This document shows positions 9,039 to 17,949 of a stretch of 64,000 bases of DNA, piece by piece (position 1 is the stretch's first letter; every line of letters begins with the position of its first letter). A model generated the notes under the pieces. The model ran no database searches and was not told where the DNA came from. It saw only the letters and a list, made by a program, of their open reading frames with translations. The stretch spans positions 2,914,001 to 2,978,000 of the forward strand of contig NZ_JAFBBU010000001.1 in the NCBI RefSeq assembly GCF_016907385.1. The letters run 5' to 3'. This DNA comes from Subtercola frigoramans (GTDB lineage: Bacteria; Actinomycetota; Actinomycetes; Actinomycetales; Microbacteriaceae). A program made the position numbers and the translations under genes.

Positions 9039-9935
9039 ATGAGTAGATTCTTGAGTGCTACGGCTGCAGACGACGACGTTCGCATCGGCTTCATCGGGAT
9101 AGGCGCCATGGGTCTGCCGATGGCACGGAACCTGCACGCAGCGGGGTTCCACGTGACAGCGGTCGACCCTTCTGAAAAGCAACGCGAGCTCGCAGCGGCG
9201 CTGGGAATCGCGACGGCAAGCAGCGTTTCAGCGCTGAGCGAGAGCACCCTGCTCATCATCATGGTTGCGAGCCCCAGCCAACTCCTCGGCCTGCTCGACG
9301 AAAGCTCGCTCTTCGGCGACGCCCCCCGCCTCCGTACCGCTGTCGTCACCTCGACGGTCGGCCCGACGGCCGTTCGGCAGTTCGCAGAGCGGGCCGCGGG
9401 CTACGGAGTCGACGTCATCGATCTCGCAGTGACCGGCGGGGTGGCAGGGGCGGCGAACGGTACCCTCACGCTGCTCACCGGGGCGCCCACCCCGACGATC
9501 GAACGCGTGCGCAGCGTGCTCGAAAACCTCGGGCGCATCACCGTCTGCGGCCAGAATCCGGGCGACGGTCAGGCCGTCAAACTCGTCAACAATCTCCTTG
9601 CCGCCGTCAATCTGGCGGCCGTCGCCGAGGCGATCAGATTTGCCAAAGGCATGGGGCTCGACCCGAAGAACGTCGTGAACCTTGTTCGAAATGGTGCAGC
9701 GGCATCCTGGATGCTCTCAGAACGCGGGCCCCGAATGGCCGTGCCGCGCGAAGAACGGGACTTCGACACCTTCGCGGCCATCTTCGCCAAAGACACCGCG
9801 CTGATCGCCGAAGTCGCCACGGAACAACGCACCTCGGTGCCCCTGCTCGACGTTGTGAAATCGCAGTTCGCAGAGGTCGTCACACTGGGCTGGGCCTCGG
9901 AAGACGACTCCTGCATCGTCGATCTCCCCCTCTGA
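9039..9935 (+). CDS. NAD(P)-dependent oxidoreductase, 3-hydroxyisobutyrate dehydrogenase family
   Basis: This 298-residue beta-hydroxyacid dehydrogenase has the Rossmann GFIGIGAMGLPMARNL motif near residues 17-32, the substrate loop Val-Thr-Gly-Gly-Val-x-Gly-Ala (the usual SGG is TGG here), and the catalytic Gly-Gln-Ala-Val-Lys-Leu-Val-Asn-Asn helix. The family reduces or oxidises 3-hydroxyacids such as 3-hydroxyisobutyrate or tartronate semialdehyde. It is the first gene of a tight four-gene run, six bases before the epimerase gene. The substrate is unassigned. Confidence 0.9.
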   Translation: MSRFLSATAADDDVRIGFIGIGAMGLPMARNLHAAGFHVTAVDPSEKQRELAAALGIATASSVSALSESTLLIIMVASPSQLLGLLDESSLFGDAPRLRTAVVTSTVGPTAVRQFAERAAGYGVDVIDLAVTGGVAGAANGTLTLLTGAPTPTIERVRSVLENLGRITVCGQNPGDGQAVKLVNNLLAAVNLAAVAEAIRFAKGMGLDPKNVVNLVRNGAAASWMLSERGPRMAVPREERDFDTFAAIFAKDTALIAEVATEQRTSVPLLDVVKSQFAEVVTLGWASEDDSCIVDLPL

Positions 9936-9941
9936 AGCCCG

Positions 9942-10868
9942 ATGAGGTTCTTCATCACCGGCGCAGGCGGGTACATCGGCGGGTCGGTGGCCGCAGTGCT
10001 GACCGCAAGCGGGCATGACGTCAGAGGACTGACTCGCACTGCCGACAAGGCGATGATCCTGAGCGACCGAGGAATCGACCCGGTGATCGGGTCGCTCGAC
10101 GACATCGACCTGATCAGACGCGAATCGACTGATGCCCAGGTCGTGATCAGTGCCGCAGACGCTGACCACCGGGCATCCGTGCGTGCAATGATCGACGGGC
10201 TCAGCGGGTCGGGTAGAGCCCTGATTCATACCAGTGGTGCCAGCATCGTCGGGGACGACGCCCGCGGAGAACCCGGCTCGGGAATGGTCTACGACGAAGA
10301 GACGCCCTTGGATGTGCAGCCGAAGAAGCGAGCCAGACATGCGATCGACACCATGGTGCTCGACTCCGCCAAACACGGGGTCAGGGCGGCCGTCGTGTGC
10401 CCGAGTCTCGTCTATGGGTACGGCAGAGGCGTCAATCCACGCAGCATCCAGGTCCCCTTTCTCGTCGACCAGGCCCGGGCCAGCGGAGTCGTCAGAGTGG
10501 TCGGCAGGGGCCTCAACCGCTGGTCGACCGTGCACATCGACGATCTGACCGACCTCTACCGGCTGGCCATCGAGGCCGCGCCAGCCGGTTCGTTCTACTT
10601 TGCAGAGAACGGCGAATCGTCATACGCAGAGATCGGCGAAGCCATCGCTGACAGCCTGGGCCTTCCGGGAGTACGGTCATGGGACCCCGATGAGGCAGCA
10701 GCGCAGTGGGGCGCCGCGCGCGCCTACTTCACGTTTGGAAGCAACAGCCGTGTGCGCGCCCTGCGTGCACGGCGAGAATTGGGCTGGAACCCGAGGTATG
10801 GTTCGGTTCTGCAGTGGATTCGGGAAGAGATCCCGAAAGATAAGGGAGTGAACACGCATGATTCTTGA
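9942..10868 (+). CDS. NAD-dependent epimerase/dehydratase (extended SDR)
   Basis: This 308-residue protein begins with the extended-SDR nucleotide loop (TGAGGYIG near residues 6-13). It lacks a clear Tyr-x-x-x-Lys dyad at the usual place; a Lys-Lys-Arg-Ala-Arg-His-Ala segment lies where YxxxK is expected, as in many atypical or NmrA-like SDRs. The C-terminal half has Trp-Ser-x-Val-His-Ile-Asp-Asp-Leu, typical of the epimerase family. It starts six bases after the preceding stop and overlaps the next gene by 11 bases, so it belongs to one operon. Catalytic activity should not be assumed. Confidence 0.85.
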   Translation: MRFFITGAGGYIGGSVAAVLTASGHDVRGLTRTADKAMILSDRGIDPVIGSLDDIDLIRRESTDAQVVISAADADHRASVRAMIDGLSGSGRALIHTSGASIVGDDARGEPGSGMVYDEETPLDVQPKKRARHAIDTMVLDSAKHGVRAAVVCPSLVYGYGRGVNPRSIQVPFLVDQARASGVVRVVGRGLNRWSTVHIDDLTDLYRLAIEAAPAGSFYFAENGESSYAEIGEAIADSLGLPGVRSWDPDEAAAQWGAARAYFTFGSNSRVRALRARRELGWNPRYGSVLQWIREEIPKDKGVNTHDS

Positions 10869-11160
10869 GGTTGCAGACATCCGCGCCCGCGAAGGACACC
10901 ACGACGAGTTCGAGGCCGCCGTGCGGCTGGGACTCGACACGGTTCTCTCGACGTCTCCGGGATTCGTCAGCTACGAGTTGAGGGCCGGCGTGGAATCGCC
11001 CGACCGCTACCTCCTGATGATCACGTGGAATGCACTCGAAGACCACACGGTCGGATTCCGTACCTCACCGCTCTACGAGCAGTGGAGCGCCATCGTCAGA
11101 CCGCACTTCGCAGAGCCCCCCTCAGTGGAGCACTTTCGGCTGGTTGCGAGCTCTGCGTAG
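10858..11160 (+). CDS. Antibiotic biosynthesis monooxygenase (ABM) domain protein
   Basis: This 100-residue ferredoxin-like protein has the ABM/quinol-monooxygenase pattern: an N-terminal hydrophobic strand, a Phe-Glu-Ala-Ala helix, Ser-x-Gly-Phe-Val-Ser-Tyr-Glu-Leu, and Arg-Tyr-Leu-Leu-Met-Ile-Thr-Trp. GGGAG precedes the ATG inside the end of the epimerase gene. The family oxygenates phenolic or quinol substrates or acts as a small heme/aldehyde-handling protein. Context suggests a step in the small-molecule pathway of this operon. Confidence 0.88.
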   Translation: MILEVADIRAREGHHDEFEAAVRLGLDTVLSTSPGFVSYELRAGVESPDRYLLMITWNALEDHTVGFRTSPLYEQWSAIVRPHFAEPPSVEHFRLVASSA

Positions 11161-11268
11161 CAGGCAGTTCACACGGTGTCACACGGCATTGCTGCGAGGC
11201 GATAGTCTCGACGAACACGTTCGGTTCACCTGAGAACACCGTGCTTCTGAGCGAGTCGTCGGAGAGGA

Positions 11269-11937
11269 ATGATGATTCCCACACCAGAGTCGTCGCCGCG
11301 TGAAGTGATCGGGCTGACGGCCACCGGCCCGGGGTCGCGTGGCCCGTACGCCAAGGGTCAAGCGCGGCGCCACCGGATCATCGCCGCCGCGTTCAAGGCG
11401 TTCGGCACAGTCGGATACAGGAACGCCAGTATGCAACAGATCGCCGACGACTGCGGCGTCACGCGGGCAGGACTGCTGCACCACTTCCCCACGAAGGAAT
11501 CCCTCCTGGAGGCTGTGCTCGATGAACGTGAATACCTCGCCGACCAGATGTTCTACAAAGATGGGCCGCCCGAGTTGGAAGACGGCGTGGAATACTTTCG
11601 CCGCCTTCTCCAGGTCATCGAACACAACTCACGCAATCCCGGCATCGTGAGTCTGTTCGCCGTCCTGTCTACCGAAGCCACCGACCCCGCTCATCCCGCA
11701 AACGCCTACTTCAAAGCGCGCTACGAACGAGCTCTTTCGCGCGTTCGCGACGCGATAACGAATCTCGCCGAACGTGACCTTATTCGTGAGGGCATCGACC
11801 CCCGGGGGATCGAGATCGACATCATCGCGCTGGCCGACGGGCTTCAGGTCCAGTGGCTCCTGGATCCGTCTACCGTCGATATGCCCCAGCGGCTGCGGGC
11901 GTTCCTGCAGGCCATCGTCACCGTACAGATTCCGTGA
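11269..11937 (+). CDS. TetR/AcrR family transcriptional regulator
   Basis: This 222-residue regulator has a TetR helix-turn-helix at about residues 33-78 (Ile-Ile-Ala-Ala-Ala-Phe ... Ala-Gly-Leu-Leu-His-His-Phe-Pro-Thr-Lys-Glu). The C-terminal ligand domain has a conserved Leu-Ala-Asp-Gly-Leu-Gln helix. It is the last gene after the HIBADH-epimerase-ABM run, 108 bases downstream, and is convergent with the GH3 gene 18 bases further on. It probably represses the cluster before it, but it has its own RBS (GAGAGG) and may be transcribed separately. Confidence 0.9.
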   Translation: MMIPTPESSPREVIGLTATGPGSRGPYAKGQARRHRIIAAAFKAFGTVGYRNASMQQIADDCGVTRAGLLHHFPTKESLLEAVLDEREYLADQMFYKDGPPELEDGVEYFRRLLQVIEHNSRNPGIVSLFAVLSTEATDPAHPANAYFKARYERALSRVRDAITNLAERDLIREGIDPRGIEIDIIALADGLQVQWLLDPSTVDMPQRLRAFLQAIVTVQIP

Positions 11938-11955
11938 CGACGGCCTTTCCAGGCA

Positions 11956-14208
11956 TCACTGCGCGCTGAGGAGCTGCTCCACGTCGTCGGCCGCGTAGGG
12001 AACTCCGGGCAGATCGACCAGCGTCGAAATGGGAATGGCGAGAACGTTCACCCGCCCGGCCTCCTCTGTGAGCAAGTCCCCGATGCGGGAACCGTAGCCG
12101 CCCCGTGACTGAACGAGTTCGTCCAACAGGGGGCCCACACTCGGGTGACTGGTGAACTCGCCGAGTGTCGAGAGTCCGTTCAGGGGAATTCGTTCGGCCA
12201 CCCCCGGCAAGTCGACACGAGCAGAGAACGGCAGGTCTCTCGAATTCGATCCGACGAAGATCGCCAGCTGCCCCACGAGCGGGACCCGTCGCTGCAGGGC
12301 CCTGCTCCACCGGGAGACGTCATCACGTTGCACCTGGATGTGCACGACCTCCTGCGCTCCAGGCTGCAGCTGCACCTTGGCCCAACCTTTGAGCTCGTGC
12401 GAAGCAGCGCCTGCGACGCCACGACCGCCCGCGTAGACCTGGACAACTTCCGACCCGATCCGCTTGCCCAGGTTCGTCACCGTCACGTCGACCGTGAAGG
12501 CGATCGGGTCGTCGACTGGATGCACCCGAATGTCGTGTGCGTCGTGCCGGAACGTCGTGTACGAGAGGCCAAAACCGAACGGATGATCGACCGGAATCGA
12601 ACGCGCGTCGTAATAGCGATAGCCCACAAACGTGCTCTCGCCGTAGACGACGACACTCTCTTCGCCCGGGAAACTCAGGTACGCGGGTGTGTCCGAGAGC
12701 CGTACAGGAATGGTCTCGGCCAGGCGCCCACCCGGCTCTGCCCCGAAGAGCACATCTGCAACTGCTTCGCCGTGAGCCTGGCCAGTGAGCCACATTTCGA
12801 GGATCGCCGAGACGTCACCCTTCCACGAAGCGGTCGTCACGACGGCCCCATTGCTGAGAATCACGACCAGGGGCAGCTCGAGACCTGCCAGCGCATCCAG
12901 GAGCTCCAGCTGAACAATCGGGAGCTCGATGGACGTTCGGTCCTGCCCTTCGGATTCGTGCGCATCCGGAAGCCCGAGAAACACCAGGGTTACGTCGGCC
13001 TGGCGCGCGGTTTCGACGGCATCGGCGATGAGCCGGGCATCCGGCTCATCGGAATCAAGCGGGTAGCCAGCTGCGAACGTCACAGTGCCACCAGCGGCCT
13101 CGATGCGCGATGCCAGCGCCTGGAGGCCGGTTGTCACGCTGATGGCATTCACACGCGAGCTGCCCGCGCCTTGATAACGGGGTGACCGGGCCAGCTCACC
13201 GATGACGGCGACATTCTGGACCACGCTGTCGTCCAACGGCAGGATGCCGTCGTTCTTCAGCAGCACAGCAGAATCGATCGCGGCACGGTGAACGAGCCGG
13301 TGATGTTCGTCGTAGTCGATCCCGGGCCCGTCGACTGGGGGTGCCGTCAGTTCGCCGAGTCGTCGGAGCCTCGCGGCAACGTCGTCGAGACGACTTCTGC
13401 TCACGGTTCCGGATGCAGCAGCTTCGGGGACTCTGGCGTCGGAGGGCTGGCCCGGCATCCGGAGGTCGAGCCCGGCATTCACGGCCTCGACGGGGTCGTG
13501 AACGGCACCCCAATCCGAGATGACGACGCCCTCGTAGCCCCACTCGGAGCGCAGGACCTCGGTGAGGAGCCAGTGGTTCTCCGAAGCGTAGACGCCGTTG
13601 ATCTTGTTGTAGGCAGACATGATGCTCCACGGTGTCGACTCCCGGAGCATGATCTGGAATGCGCGGAGGTAGATCTCCCTGATTGCGCTCTGGTCGATCT
13701 CCGCGCTGACGCGCATGCGGTCAGTCTCCTGGTTGTTCGCAGCGAAGTGCTTCGCACAGGCCGCCACAGCGGCCGACTGCAGCCCGTTCACCGCTGCAGC
13801 CGCGAGGACCCCAGCCAGGAGAGGGTCTTCGGAGTAATACTCGAAGTTCCTGCCGCACAAGGGGCTCCGCTTGATGTTGAGACCCGGGCCGAGCACCACG
13901 TCGACGCCCGCGGCTTTGGCCTCGCGCCCCAGCGCACGCCCGATCTCGCGGATCAGGCCGGTGTCCCAGGAGGAGGCGACCGTGACCGCGGGAGGGAAGC
14001 ACGTTGCTGGGGCGCTCCGCTCCAGCCCGAGATGATCAGGGTTCGCGTCGTCCTGCACCCGCAGGCCATGCGGGCCGTCGGCCATGCGGAGCGACCGCAC
14101 CCGGTGCGAGGGCAGAGCGGCTGAGGTCCAGTAGTCGACCCCCGTCGTGAGACTCGTCAGTTGTTCCACCGACGGGAGGGGTCGGTGTGCAGGTTCACCC
14201 TTCGACAT
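11956..14208 (-). CDS. Glycoside hydrolase family 3 beta-glucosidase-like enzyme
   Basis: This 750-residue GH3 enzyme has no signal peptide, so it is cytoplasmic. The catalytic barrel contains Lys-His-Phe-Ala-x-Asn-Asn-x-Glu and the nucleophile motif VISDWGAVHD (Asp near residue 230). The second alpha-beta domain holds the acid/base region near Glu-Ser-Glu-Gly-Gln-Asp-Arg. A C-terminal fibronectin-III-like domain follows (Pro-Phe-Gly-Phe-Gly-Leu-Ser-Tyr-Thr onward). The start codon directly abuts the stop of the upstream ABC ATPase gene. This makes it the last gene of a transporter operon and implies that imported beta-glycosides are hydrolysed inside the cell. Confidence 0.93.
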   Translation of the reverse strand: MSKGEPAHRPLPSVEQLTSLTTGVDYWTSAALPSHRVRSLRMADGPHGLRVQDDANPDHLGLERSAPATCFPPAVTVASSWDTGLIREIGRALGREAKAAGVDVVLGPGLNIKRSPLCGRNFEYYSEDPLLAGVLAAAAVNGLQSAAVAACAKHFAANNQETDRMRVSAEIDQSAIREIYLRAFQIMLRESTPWSIMSAYNKINGVYASENHWLLTEVLRSEWGYEGVVISDWGAVHDPVEAVNAGLDLRMPGQPSDARVPEAAASGTVSRSRLDDVAARLRRLGELTAPPVDGPGIDYDEHHRLVHRAAIDSAVLLKNDGILPLDDSVVQNVAVIGELARSPRYQGAGSSRVNAISVTTGLQALASRIEAAGGTVTFAAGYPLDSDEPDARLIADAVETARQADVTLVFLGLPDAHESEGQDRTSIELPIVQLELLDALAGLELPLVVILSNGAVVTTASWKGDVSAILEMWLTGQAHGEAVADVLFGAEPGGRLAETIPVRLSDTPAYLSFPGEESVVVYGESTFVGYRYYDARSIPVDHPFGFGLSYTTFRHDAHDIRVHPVDDPIAFTVDVTVTNLGKRIGSEVVQVYAGGRGVAGAASHELKGWAKVQLQPGAQEVVHIQVQRDDVSRWSRALQRRVPLVGQLAIFVGSNSRDLPFSARVDLPGVAERIPLNGLSTLGEFTSHPSVGPLLDELVQSRGGYGSRIGDLLTEEAGRVNVLAIPISTLVDLPGVPYAADDVEQLLSAQ

Positions 14209-15075
14209 TCAGGCACCCCCGCCTGGGCGTGTGGCACCCTGCGCATCGCTCTGTTCGCGCATCAGTTGCACCCGCGCTTGGCGACGTTCGAGCTGGGCAT
14301 CAGGGTCTGGAACAGGAGCGGCGAGGAAGAGGCGTTGGGTGTACGGGTGATGTGGATGCGAGGTCACCTGGTCGCCTTCGCCGTTCTCGACGATCTCGCC
14401 CCGGTAGACGACGGCCACGCGGTGGCTGACGTGCCTTACCACCGAGAGGTCGTGCGAGATGAAGAGGTAGGCGACTCCCGTGCGTTCCTGGATTTCGATG
14501 AAGAGATCGAGTACGCGCGCCTGGGTCGAGAGATCGAGCGCCGAGACTGGCTCGTCGCAGACGATGAGCTTCGGTTCGAGTGCCAACGCGCGAGCGATGG
14601 CTATTCTCTGTCGTTGGCCGCCGGAGAATTCCCGGGGAAGCCTCGTTCGCGCGTCGGAGGGCAGCCCCACACGATCGAGCAAGTCCTTGACCCTGGCCGA
14701 TGCCTCGCGTCGCGTGGCGCCGCGCGCCGACAGAGGTTCGCCGAGGATCGCCTCGATGTTCATCGACGGATTCAGCGACGAGTACGGGTCCTGGAAGACG
14801 ACCTGGATGTCCGCGGCAAGCGAGCGACGCGCCTTCTTGCCGAGGTGGCTGATGTCTCTGCCTTCGAACGCGATGCTTCCTCCCGAGACGGGAGCCAGGC
14901 CGAGCACCGCTCGTCCCAGGGTGCTCTTTCCTGAGCCGGATTCGCCGACCACACCCAGCGTCTCCCCGGGTCGAATGTCGAGGGAGACCCCCTTCAGGGC
15001 GTGGAAGGGCTTCGCACGGAACCCTTTGCCGGGATAGCTGACGTGCAGGTCGTTGACGGCGAGGAGTGTATTCAT
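14209..15075 (-). CDS. Dipeptide/oligopeptide-type ABC transporter ATP-binding protein (DppF-like)
   Basis: This 288-residue ATPase has Walker A GESGSGKS near residues 43-50, a Q-loop in Val-Phe-Gln-Asp-Pro-Tyr-Ser-Ser-Leu-Asn-Pro (the Dpp/Opp hallmark), the signature FSGGQRQR, and a Walker B with Cys-Asp-Glu-Pro-Val-Ser-Ala-Leu-Asp. The His switch lies in Phe-Ile-Ser-His-Asp. A C-terminal oligopeptide-transporter extension (His-Pro-Tyr-Thr-Gln-Arg-Leu) is present. The ATG overlaps the stop of the fused permease-ATPase gene by four bases. It powers the importer together with that second ATPase. Confidence 0.93.
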   Translation of the reverse strand: MNTLLAVNDLHVSYPGKGFRAKPFHALKGVSLDIRPGETLGVVGESGSGKSTLGRAVLGLAPVSGGSIAFEGRDISHLGKKARRSLAADIQVVFQDPYSSLNPSMNIEAILGEPLSARGATRREASARVKDLLDRVGLPSDARTRLPREFSGGQRQRIAIARALALEPKLIVCDEPVSALDLSTQARVLDLFIEIQERTGVAYLFISHDLSVVRHVSHRVAVVYRGEIVENGEGDQVTSHPHHPYTQRLFLAAPVPDPDAQLERRQARVQLMREQSDAQGATRPGGGA

Positions 15076-16946
15076 CGTGTGACACCTTTGCGAGGTTCCG
15101 CATACGGAGGGCGGGCTGGGCCATCCTCCAGAATCGCGTTCAGAAGGGATTGGGTGTACGGATGCGCGGGGCTCTTGAGGATCACACGCACAGGGCCCTG
15201 CTCCACGAAGTATCCCTCCTTCATGACGGTGACCCTGTCGCAGAGATCCGCCACGACACCGAAGTTGTGGGTGACGAGAAGCATCGCCATGCCTTGTTCT
15301 CGTTGAAGATCACGCAGTAGATCCAGTACCTCCGCCTGCACCGTCACATCCAGCGCCGTCGTCGGTTCGTCAGCGATGATGAGGTCGGGTTCGAGCGAGA
15401 CTGCCCCGGCGATAAGTACGCGCTGGGCCATCCCGCCTGAAATCTCGAAGGGATAGGAGTCGAAGGTCTTCCGCGGGTCGGGGATGCCGACACGCGAAAG
15501 AAGATCGAGCGACCGGGCGGTTGCCGCAGACCGGCTCAGCCCGAGCGTCTTCCTGAGCGGTTCGACCAGTTGGGACCCGATGGTCACCGAAGCATCGAGA
15601 TTCGACATGGGTTCCTGGGGAACGTAGCCGATACGCTTGCCCCGGAGTCGCTGGAGGGTGCGTTCCGACGCGGACTGCACTTCTGCGCCGTCGAAGATCA
15701 CAGTCCCCCCGGAGATATGGCCACCCGGAGGCAGCAGTCCAAGCACGGCGAAGGCCGTCTGGGTCTTCCCCGATCCGGATTCGCCAACGAGTCCGTGGAC
15801 TTCACCGGGACGGATGTCGAGACTGACACCGTGCACGACCTCCACCGATCCGCCGGCCGGTTGGTCGTACGACACCGTGAGCTTGCTGACCGAGAGAATA
15901 GGCTGTGACGCTTCTCGTCGGGAATGAGCGTCGTCGTCGTGGACGATGGCGGGGGCAACACGCGGCACGACACCGAACTGTTCGAAATCGTCGTCGGTGC
16001 CCCGCGTCGACATGCTCGTCGTGACAGCAGCGATGGACCCGGTCGCAGTGAGCACGGCACGCTTGCGGAGGCGTCGCACAATAGGCACTCTCTGCAACTC
16101 GTCACGCAGCAAGTTGGAAAACAGGGTCAGAGCGATGCACGTGAGTGCGATTGCCGCGATCGGCCAGACCATCAGCCACGGCGCGCTGTACATGTTCGAG
16201 AAGGCGTCGTTGAGCATGCCACCCCAGGTCGGCACACTCAGATCGCCCAGACCGAGGAACTCCAGCCCCGACTGGATGGCGATCGCGATGCTCATGACGA
16301 CTGCCGATTGAATCAGGATGGGAGCGCGCACCACCGACAGGATGTGCCGCCCGATGATGCGCAGGTCGGACAGGCCGGCCACTCGGGCGGCGTCGACGTA
16401 GAGTTCCCCGCGAACCGCACCCACCGCAGCGTAGACGAGCCGGAAGAATGCCGGCGCGAGCAGAATTCCGAAGATGACCATCGCGAGCCAGATCGTCGGG
16501 CCGAAGACTGCCCGTGCCGCGAGGAGCACCATGATGCCGGGGAGCGCCATGACCAGGGACGTCAGCCACGAAGCCACAAGGTCGAACCAACCACGGTAGT
16601 AGCTGGCGAGCAGACCCGCGATCACTCCGATCAGCAGGGCGGTGATCAGTGCCACGAGCGCCGCAGCGATGCTGGTCTGGGTGGCGACGAGCAAGCGCGA
16701 GAAGACGTCCCGGCCAGAACTGTCAGCGCCGAGCAGGTGGTCTGCACTCGGTGGAGCGAGGATGAGCTGTAAGGAGGCCTTGTTGGCGTCGAGCGGAGCA
16801 ATGAAGCGGCCGAAGATCGCGACGAGGCCGATGAGCGAGAGAAACGCGATCGTCGCAATTCCGACGGGGCGACGGACGACGCGACGAAGCAGTGTGGCGT
16901 TGGCGACCTGGCTCGGAGCGACTGTGGGGAGCGGAACGGCGGTCAT
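15072..16946 (-). CDS. Fused ABC permease (DppC-like) and ATP-binding protein (DppD-like)
   Basis: This 624-residue protein joins two transporter subunits. Residues about 1-290 form a DppC-type inner-membrane permease with the Leu-Gly-Ala-Asp-x-x-Gly-Arg-Asp signature and several membrane helices. A linker of about 60 residues leads to a DppD-type ATPase (about 350-610) with GESGSGKT, Val-Pro-Gln-Glu-Pro-Met-Ser-Asn-Leu, Ile-Ser-Gly-Gly-Met-Ala-Gln-Arg and Ala-Asp-Glu-Pro-Thr-Thr-Ala-Leu-Asp. The reading frame is continuous, so the fusion is real and not a missed stop. The same fusion occurs in other actinobacterial importers. Confidence 0.93.
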   Translation of the reverse strand: MTAVPLPTVAPSQVANATLLRRVVRRPVGIATIAFLSLIGLVAIFGRFIAPLDANKASLQLILAPPSADHLLGADSSGRDVFSRLLVATQTSIAAALVALITALLIGVIAGLLASYYRGWFDLVASWLTSLVMALPGIMVLLAARAVFGPTIWLAMVIFGILLAPAFFRLVYAAVGAVRGELYVDAARVAGLSDLRIIGRHILSVVRAPILIQSAVVMSIAIAIQSGLEFLGLGDLSVPTWGGMLNDAFSNMYSAPWLMVWPIAAIALTCIALTLFSNLLRDELQRVPIVRRLRKRAVLTATGSIAAVTTSMSTRGTDDDFEQFGVVPRVAPAIVHDDDAHSRREASQPILSVSKLTVSYDQPAGGSVEVVHGVSLDIRPGEVHGLVGESGSGKTQTAFAVLGLLPPGGHISGGTVIFDGAEVQSASERTLQRLRGKRIGYVPQEPMSNLDASVTIGSQLVEPLRKTLGLSRSAATARSLDLLSRVGIPDPRKTFDSYPFEISGGMAQRVLIAGAVSLEPDLIIADEPTTALDVTVQAEVLDLLRDLQREQGMAMLLVTHNFGVVADLCDRVTVMKEGYFVEQGPVRVILKSPAHPYTQSLLNAILEDGPARPPYAEPRKGVTR

Positions 16947-17884
16947 GAGAGTCTCACCTTCGGGTTGAGGCCTGCCTGGGCGATGTCGATGAGCAGGTTC
17001 ACGATGATCACGATGATGGCGGTGACGATCACGACTCCCATGACGACTGGGGTGTCGCTCTGCATGGCCGCCTGAACGGTGAGCTGGCCGATCCCTGGCA
17101 GGGCGAAGATCTGCTCGATGACCACAGCGCCGCCGAGCATCCCGACGAATTGCACAGAGAGCACGGCCAAAGCAGGTCCTCCGGCATTTCTCAGAACGTG
17201 GCGGTAGACGACGCGATTCGACGAGAGACCGCGGCTTCGAAGGGTACGAACGTAATCACGGGACAGGGCGTCGATGACCGAGCCACGGATCTGCTGGGAG
17301 ACCGTGGCGATCGCACCGAGCGACAGAGCGATCATCGGTAGCGTCACCGAGGCGATCCACGCCGGGAACGACACCGTCAACGGCACGAACCCGGTGGCTT
17401 TGAACCAACCGAGGTTGATCGCGAAGACCAGAACGAGAACGAGCGCCACGACGAAGTTCGGGATCGCGTAGCCGATCACTGAGACAACCTGCACGACCGA
17501 GTCGATCCACCCGCCCTTCCTGGCCGCAAGGACTCCGAGAAGCACCGAGACGATTGCCGCGAGCAGGACGGCGCCGATGACGATGGACAAGGTCACCGGG
17601 AGGCGGGTTGCGATGTCGATCGACACGGATTGGCTGGTGAACCACGACTTACCCAGCTGGCCGGTCAGCGCACCGCCGAGCCAGTCGAAGTACTGCACGA
17701 TGAACGGCCTGTCCAGCCCCAGCTGGTGGGCCTTCAGTGCGACCGTGTCTGCGGCGGCATTCTCCCCTAGAATCCGACGCGCGATGTCTCCGGCACCGAG
17801 ATAGAGCAGGGAGAAGGCAACGAACGAGACCGCGAACAGGAGCACGATTCCGGCCGCGATACGTCTGATGAGAAATGTGAGCAT
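16943..17884 (-). CDS. ABC transporter permease (DppB-like)
   Basis: This 313-residue inner-membrane protein has an N-terminal membrane helix and the binding-protein-dependent permease core, ending with the Glu-Gln-Ile-Phe-Ala-Leu-Pro-Gly-Ile-Gly motif that contacts the ATPase. Its stop overlaps the start of the fused permease-ATPase gene (ATGA). It pairs with the DppC-like half to form the membrane channel. The substrate class is probably oligosaccharide or glycoside rather than peptide, because a GH3 enzyme ends the operon; this is inference. Confidence 0.92.
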   Translation of the reverse strand: MLTFLIRRIAAGIVLLFAVSFVAFSLLYLGAGDIARRILGENAAADTVALKAHQLGLDRPFIVQYFDWLGGALTGQLGKSWFTSQSVSIDIATRLPVTLSIVIGAVLLAAIVSVLLGVLAARKGGWIDSVVQVVSVIGYAIPNFVVALVLVLVFAINLGWFKATGFVPLTVSFPAWIASVTLPMIALSLGAIATVSQQIRGSVIDALSRDYVRTLRSRGLSSNRVVYRHVLRNAGGPALAVLSVQFVGMLGGAVVIEQIFALPGIGQLTVQAAMQSDTPVVMGVVIVTAIIVIIVNLLIDIAQAGLNPKVRLS

Positions 17885-17905
17885 CGATCCGTCCGACTTT
17901 CAGGG

Positions 17906-17934
17906 GTCCGGTCCGCCTGTAGGGCGGACCGGAC
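17906..17934 (-). terminator. Perfect 12-bp stem-loop between binding-protein and permease genes
   Basis: Arms GTCCGGTCCGCC and GGCGGACCGGAC flank a 5-base loop. It lies between the stop of the solute-binding-protein gene (17950) and the permease start (17884). There is no T-run, so it may act as a partial attenuator or an mRNA-stabilising hairpin that raises binding-protein yield over permease. The effect is inferred from position. Confidence 0.6.
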
Positions 17935-17949
17935 AATATGTGTTTCTGC

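Noticed and set aside
13288..14124. 278-residue forward frame opposite the GH3 gene
   Set aside because: Antisense shadow of a full-length glycoside hydrolase; composition typical of GC-rich antisense frames.
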